NCBI GenBank assembly: GCA_944472155.2
Contig: OX235271.1
Location: 89,417,256 to 89,481,255 of the forward strand
Length of the DNA: 64,000 nt
Source: Trichobilharzia szidati
Taxonomy: Eukaryota; Platyhelminthes; Trematoda; Strigeidida; Schistosomatidae
Reading direction: 5' to 3'
Each line of letters begins with the position of its first letter. The first letter of the stretch is position 1. Of the stretch, positions 58,201-64,000 are shown piece after piece. The position numbers and the translations under genes were made by a program. The notes below the pieces were generated by a model that did no database searches, had not been told where the DNA came from, and saw only the letters and a list, made by a program, of their open reading frames with translations.

Positions 58201-60491
58201 TGTTTAAAGAAAATAAAACTGAATTCTAATTGCCTTTTTAAAAGATATACAGTTACCTTTAAATCAAGTAAGCAACTCAGTTTGTAGCAGTGTTCTGCAC
58301 AGGAAGGTAACATAAATCAGTAGGATTGGAAATATTTGACAAAATCAATATTCTGTCAGCTTGAAAAGAAAGATCGACTAAGGTAACAGGATAATATGAG
58401 CTTATTGTTTTTATCTATTCACGGATTCTTCTCAACTGATTACAAAAATAAAAATTATCAAAGAAGATTTGAATTTATTTTCCACTCGATGACAAGGAGT
58501 AATTGATAGGGACTATATGTCCTCTGAGTATTTCATATGAATGTCACTCACCTTACTCCTTTTCGTTAATTTGTTAGAAACATACTTACCTTAGTTACAC
58601 GACGAGTTAAACTTTGTTTCTACCCAAAATTTTGAACTGTCTTATTTCAAGAATATTCATCGAATTATCCTGTAAATATTCACTGCTTTTAACTTTCAAT
58701 AACGCATGATTCCTAGAAATTACTCTATGTCATCTCGAAAGAAAATACATTCAAAAGGTTTTGTATTGTTCAAGTTGTAGCCAGTTGATACATTTGTCGC
58801 TCTTGCTTTGTCCAACTTTACTAGTGCGAAGAAGTGTATGGAGTTTGTAAAGGAATTATGAGCTGAAAACCTAGCGAACAACTGATAAATATCTGATACC
58901 TCGTTTTCTAACCAAATCTACACTTTAATATAACATAATGAAACGGTAGAAGACGAAAGACTTGATAAACGAGTGTATATTTGGAATCTGGTGTTTCTAT
59001 ATAGTCAAATTATGTACAAATTATCTTCAAATCACCATTTGCACAGATCTTCGTTTTGTGGTTTTCCGGGACTTCTTCATATTGTTTCTTTGTGTTCCTT
59101 TCACGTCTCACATGTATCTCCACAACGCTGTATCATTTGCCTTCTCTGACATCGAATTATATTTTATTGATATTTTTATGCCGTGAACGTCTCTTCAGAT
59201 ACGACTGATAAATCTTATCAGTATCACTCGCCACAATAGGGAATTAGTGTTTCACAATAGTAAAAACATACACACTGTATATTATATGCACATAACGCAT
59301 TAAATCAAAGTTAAATATGCTTTGTGTAATAGTATTTCCTCTGAAATTTCCCGTAGTCTGTATGTTAAGAATTTGACATAGGTGCTACTCAGTATGTTCA
59401 CAATCTTTTGAACATTTCAGTAACATGTTTTCGTTTTCTTTTTTATTAACAATATGCAAACGTAAATTACAGATCTATCCATATGAAGACAACGTGATTG
59501 AAGTTGCTGGACTTCATCCAGTAAGTGCATGCAAAGGCTTTTTATTTATACTTTTACTAACACTTACATAGTTTCCGGCCAATAATTGTTATGTACAAAA
59601 ATAATGGATTAAATTTTTACACCCATTTTTAAATTTAAAGCCTATATTTGTTTGAGAAATAACAACACAAGGTAGTGTGGATTTCTTCAGCTTCAAATTG
59701 TTGTTTGTTTCATACGTAAACGGGATTGCTAATGTGTTTGTTTTCTGATGTGCGTTAATCGTCAGATAAGAGAAGTTCAACAGAATGTGGAATTACTAAA
59801 TTCTATAGTTTTCATATATTCGTTATTACAGACTGCAGTTTACAATAACTTGTAGTCCTTTGAAAACAGCATTTTATTGTTTTTAATGTCTCCTTTAGTT
59901 CGTAGAGGAGCATAGGGCTGCAGCTGCACGTCTACATTGTGTTCGGTTCTCCGACAACGTTTTCACATGATTCCACGTCTGCCCACATGATTTCAACTCC
60001 TCTTCGCACGACCTACTTCATGTCACCCTCGCACTGACGACCAGCTCGCCACTCACCGTTCAGGTTACACTCGGGAGCCTGGCGTGTGATGTCACTTAGG
60101 AATTTTTAATATAATTTTATTGTTGCTTTCAAAGATTACAAGTATTTGTACATATCAGCGATGACTCCATGCCACGAAAAGAAATTAGAATTCACAGGTT
60201 ATTGGATTCTGATTCAGTGACGGAATAGTCAGTGAGCTGGCCTTTCAACTTCAGGGTTCATGGTTCAATCTTTGGTGGGGTTATAGACACACTGATGAAA
60301 AGTCCTTAGTTTCCACTGATTCTCTAAATAATTCCTGTCTGTGAGAAAATCTACACTGACTTGTGCATTTTAAATCTTCTTAGTAAATGTTGAAATTACT
60401 TTTAATACAGTCAATCAATTATTTTACTAGATATTTCTATGTTTTTGAAATGCCTTATATTATTTTTAATTTTCTCTTACAGTTTATGTGA
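55205..60491 (+). CDS. 3' end of a micro-exon gene (family B, copy 2), partial
   Basis: Phase-0 exons at 55205-55255 (51 bp), 56708-56725 (18 bp, donor gtgagt), 59473-59520 (48 bp) and 60483-60491 (Phe, Met, stop) repeat copy 1. Only one coding base differs, and the change is synonymous, while introns differ at many sites. The 3' UTR is lost in the assembly gap. Upstream exons were not found between the main MEG and 55205, so this may be a truncated duplicate or have exons I missed. Confidence 0.68.
55937..56068 (-). repeat. tRNA-derived SINE-like fragment (duplicate of 945-1075)
   Basis: Same head and boxes. It lacks the short palindromic insert found beside copy 1. Confidence 0.5.
56708..56725 (+). 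CDS. Family B copy 2 micro-exon, 18 bp (probable)
   Basis: QERPKA, as in 1705-1722. The donor is gtgagt here. Confidence 0.5.
57530..57725. repeat. Head-to-head SINE-1 pair (duplicate of 2520-2720)
   Basis: Same structure as copy 1. It is followed directly by another SINE-1 unit that copy 1 does not have. Confidence 0.68.
57725..58085 (+). repeat. Extra SINE-1 copy, only in duplication copy 2
   Basis: Long SINE-1 with upstream extension, tRNA-like head (CCAGTGGCTTAATGGTCTA, 'gggttcaaacc') and 3' body. Its end, 'ctgtaaccaatcaatcaa', repeats the end of the preceding unit. Confidence 0.75.
59473..59520 (+). CDS. Family B copy 2 micro-exon, 48 bp
   Basis: Identical to 4067-4114. Confidence 0.74.
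60483..60491 (+). CDS. Family B copy 2 terminal exon
   Basis: Phe-Met-stop after tttctcttacag. The N gap starts at the next base. Confidence 0.58.
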   Translation, partial: FM

Positions 60492-60990
60492 NNNNNNNNN
60501 NNNNNNNNNNNNNNNNNNNNNNNNNNNNNNNNNNNNNNNNNNNNNNNNNNNNNNNNNNNNNNNNNNNNNNNNNNNNNNNNNNNNNNNNNNNNNNNNNNNN
60601 NNNNNNNNNNNNNNNNNNNNNNNNNNNNNNNNNNNNNNNNNNNNNNNNNNNNNNNNNNNNNNNNNNNNNNNNNNNNNNNNNNNNNNNNNNNNNNNNNNNN
60701 NNNNNNNNNNNNNNNNNNNNNNNNNNNNNNNNNNNNNNNNNNNNNNNNNNNNNNNNNNNNNNNNNNNNNNNNNNNNNNNNNNNNNNNNNNNNNNNNNNNN
60801 NNNNNNNNNNNNNNNNNNNNNNNNNNNNNNNNNNNNNNNNNNNNNNNNNNNNNNNNNNNNNNNNNNNNNNNNNNNNNNNNNNNNNNNNNNNNNNNNNNNN
60901 NNNNNNNNNNNNNNNNNNNNNNNNNNNNNNNNNNNNNNNNNNNNNNNNNNNNNNNNNNNNNNNNNNNNNNNNNNNNNNNNNNNNNNNNNN
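60492..60990. other. Assembly gap (499 N)
   Basis: Run of N. The sequence to its right does not continue the duplication, so the gap may hide the duplication end or a misjoin. Confidence 0.99.
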
Positions 60991-61585
60991 GGGAGAAAAT
61001 GATTTTCATGTCAAGTTCTAACAGCTAAAATGGTTATTTACCTTCGGTTTTACTGGAAATTGTTGTTGTTGGCGGTGCAGTATTCTTACAGTGAGAGACG
61101 AAAAGTTAAGTGAGCGTTATGGGATAGTGATGTTTATAAACTGAAGGATATCACAGTAATTACTAAGTACAAGCAACTTTTATGATAATTCCATTCTATG
61201 AATACAATCATATTTATTGTTATGTTTAAATCGGACTGTGAAGTAAAGTATAGTTTGTGTACTCCTGTTCAGTTAGTCTTTATCATATATGTTGTCTGTA
61301 AAAGAAAGAAGTACCACTATTTTAATCTCACTCTTTTGGGGACTGGACGCACCCGTCAGATAGATTTGAACATGTGTTATCCTAGAACATCTATTTCTTT
61401 GTAAGTTAAAATACGTAGATAATTAAATTGACAGTTGTATATCTCTGATGACTTATTATCTTATGAAAAACAATCTCACAATAAACGTAACTACAGAGAT
61501 AACCACCAGATAGGAGTGTGTATTAACATAATCGCAGATATTTTATTGCACCCACCGGGGTTAGAACCCAGGAGCTTGTAGACCT
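60991..61585. other. No gene recognised
   Basis: One possible 18-bp phase-1 micro-exon (61092-61109) is too weak to call. Confidence 0.4.
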
Positions 61586-61589
61586 CTCA

Positions 61590-61815
61590 GTCACTGTGCA
61601 TTGGTAGCCCAGTGACAGGATATTAGCCGACCATGCAAGTGATTCGAGACTGCATTCGACGCACCCGTTAACTCTGCTTAACCACTAGCAAGCCCGATAA
61701 AGATGTAAGGTGAAGCTACCAACCCCATCCCGTAAAAAATGAACGTCACTACTAATAAAAATCCATAGCTCAAGTTTGAAGCCTTGTGTTCCTGTGAGAA
61801 TGTAAAAGATTAAAC
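61590..61815 (+). repeat. SINE-2 copy, degenerate
   Basis: Head 'attggtagcccagtgacaggatattagccgaccatgc', body 'aactctgcttaaccac ... ctaccaaccccatcccgtaaaa' and tail 'gtttgaagccttgtgttcctgtgagaatg'. A minus-strand tRNA-like relic lies just left of it (about 61550-61585). Confidence 0.68.
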
Positions 61816-61819
61816 AAAA

Positions 61820-64000
61820 GATGAGTTCTATTTAGAGTGAATCAATCCTTGAATTTATTGAGAAAACGAATTTTACTAAGCTCATTTTCTTACCACTTCA
61901 TTTGATTATTATCAATTAGGATTTTCCAGCTACAAAAATGTGCTAATTTCTGAACTTGTCTATAAAGAATTTTCCATAAGCTAACAAACTCGTCTTTTTT
62001 CAACAATGGTGAATTTACCTTTAATGTTTTGGTCAGTGATTCTGTCGAAAAATTCTATGAACTCATCTGTCCTCCGATATCCGCCGAATGCTTTTAGTGG
62101 ACTGAAATCAGTCCAGAGTCCATCGCAAAAGCACGCTTCCAAGATACAAAAGCACACTCATATTATGAAAAGTAATGCATCAGCGGTCAGAACTCAATAA
62201 CACCATAAAGCTCACTTTCCAGTAACCATGACTGTGAAAAACGGTCATCTCACGTATAATCAATTAAATCACAATTCCAGACTAAAATATAACATTCTCA
62301 CTGGGCAGTTAGAATAATGAACAAATGACATGATGGTAAACTTAAGAAGTAACGATATTTACGGAATCAATGCTTTAATGACTACTAAACACGAAACAAA
62401 TTTGCTCGATAGAATGGAAAATGAGTTAAGCATCCATAATAAAGAGAGATATGCATTTAAAAAAGGTACCCTGTTTAATATTCCTGCAAACTTTTAGGAT
62501 TTCTTCGAGAATATGGCGCTTTTTCCTTGATTTCACTAATTTTATCTGAGTGCATGTTAGGAGGTCATTTGTGCGTTCGTTTCCTTGGATCACTGTTCTG
62601 TAACTAAGCCAATATGACTGCAGACTGGTGATGATGATCGAGAAGTAACATGTCACTCATTCGTATGACAGAAGAATGAATTCCTCAGCAAATGGAAAGC
62701 ATAGCGCGACTTATTTACCACCCCCTTTCCACAGAGGTTTTCAACGAGTACTCTGGTTGGACCATCAGTTCAAATCTCAGCACCAACCAGATTTTCACTT
62801 ATAATTTCATTCTCTCTACTTTACAGCAGCAACATTCTGTTTCATCAGCACTATCTACTATAGGTAAATCAGCGGAAGTTTTCCAGGCTTTTGTTGCCTG
62901 CATCACAAGCAAATCTTTTTCTCATTTCCAACGTTTCGTTACGTCAAAGTTAAATAAAATGATAAGTCACCATAACACAAAATAACTCACCATGCGGTAA
63001 TCGACGATATCTCAATATGCGTGGATTGTGGTCGAGAGCTTAAAAAAATGCATAAGATTTTAGTTATCAGTATCTGCTGTATTAATATATTGCTTTAATG
63101 TTATAAATAGGAAGGAAATTGATGAATTCGGTTCGAGTTCATCATAAGCTTTCACATTTCTATGATCTAGGCCCCATAAGCAGACTTTATTGTTTACTCT
63201 TTACTATCTTCATGAATTAGAGCAGTCGCCAATTTATTAGTTAAAACTAATAAAATAGTTTCATTTGACATAAAAAAGGAACTTTCTGACATGATAGTGC
63301 AAACAGACAAAATGGAAAAATACTTGCTTATATTTTAATTAAAATTCTGCACCTAGTACATTTTTAAGAACTGTCTCGTTTACACATTTGACTACAGCTA
63401 CTTGCATTGAGTATACCTGTTTTATTCATGAATAGTAGATGATACCTTTCACAGAAACATTTGAGTAATCATCAGGTTCATGAGTGTTTCCCCAGTTCTT
63501 CAAATAATGACTGTTCTCTAGTTTATCATCAGGTAAACTAGCTTATTTACTTCAACTTAGAAAAGCAGTGCAATAAATCCCTGTAGATTTCAGTATACTG
63601 ACGCTCATCTTTACTTTTTGAGATAACGGAGAAGATCTGTATTTCATTAAGGATGTTTCTTTGCATGGTTGTGTTATTTAAAAGGGTTTGTTTAACTGCG
63701 AAACTTTCAACATCAAACTAGACAATATCTTAAGCGCTTACTTCAGTGTGGAGTGAAATTTTCGGAATTCGCCATAACTGCCCTTCTTGATGATCCTGGG
63801 TGTAACTGGATGCACTTAGAAGTTTTAATATCCATGAAAGATTCCGAAAACCTTACTCGGCAATGAAATATGTGTTGAAGATGTTGTCTAGGAAGACAAT
63901 GAAGGTTTCTCAGTTAAACCATGAGACTTATAGAAGACAGCCACATCAGAAACTTCATTTTTATTCTTTATTCAAGAACCCTGTTAAATGTGTTTTCATA
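61820..64000. other. No gene supported
   Basis: AT-rich. A minus-strand stretch at about 62180-62030 (FIEFFDRITDQNIKGKFTIV) and a plus-strand 97-codon ORF (62692-62985) have fairly balanced composition but no motif, start context or splice support. Confidence 0.35.

Larger units (their letters stand above)
55051..60491. repeat. Segmental duplication, copy 2
   Basis: Partner of 1-5082, longer by about 360 bp mainly through an extra SINE-1 unit at 57725-58085 and a small insert near 58760. The match at its left end is seen from the first base of the window, so the true border is unknown. Confidence 0.93.

Noticed and set aside
60439..60491. Signal-peptide-like start (MFLKCLILFLIFSYSLC) before the gap
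   Set aside because: It is the T-rich intron end before the family B terminal exon; the same stretch in copy 1 does not keep the frame.
61092..61109. 18-bp phase-1 exon candidate after the gap
   Set aside because: The tract is weak, there is no neighbouring exon in phase, and it is too short to trust alone.
62826..62862. 37-bp exon candidate with a good acceptor tract and gtaaat donor
   Set aside because: Not a multiple of 3 and no partner exons; the surrounding ORF runs straight through the splice sites.

Overview
The window looks like chromosomal DNA of a blood fluke (Schistosoma or a close relative). The reasons are an AT-rich sequence, long introns, a gene built almost wholly of symmetric micro-exons with a short signal peptide (the schistosome 'micro-exon gene', MEG, architecture), and a dense layer of Penelope-like, RTE-clade, Gypsy and tRNA-derived SINE repeats, some with hammerhead-like cores. 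No database could be searched, so species and gene names are inference.

The main gene lies on the + strand at 28499-51816. I reconstructed it exon by exon. Two short exons, split by a 46-bp intron, encode a signal peptide. Fifteen unique micro-exons of 27-48 bp follow, every intron after the first being phase 1. Between exons 8 and 10 a unit of about 775 bp is tandemly repeated seven times (38527-43729). Each copy carries one Thr/Pro micro-exon of 60 or 57 bp, and one copy (58 bp) is frameshifted. Without that copy the joined exons total 1008 bp (335 codons plus stop). The model predicts a secreted protein with a charged N-terminal part, a mucin-like Thr tract whose length could vary by exon number or exon skipping, and an Arg/Pro-rich C-terminal part made by internal exon duplication.

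A second MEG-like gene (phase 0, acidic C-terminus) is represented by two near-identical 3' ends, at 155-5082 and 55205-60491. They lie in a segmental duplication of about 5.1-5.4 kb that flanks the main gene. Copy 2 ends in a 499-base assembly gap.

The 5.3-28.4 kb interval is mostly mobile-element debris: SINEs, a Penelope-like element with head-to-head arms and an antisense non-LTR insertion flanked by a 6-bp target duplication, a Gypsy pol remnant, RTE 3' ends, a second Penelope-like fragment and a 257-bp-arm foldback. A small membrane-protein coding region, possibly broken, sits at 9606-10143. The last 3 kb after the gap holds one SINE and no gene I can support.
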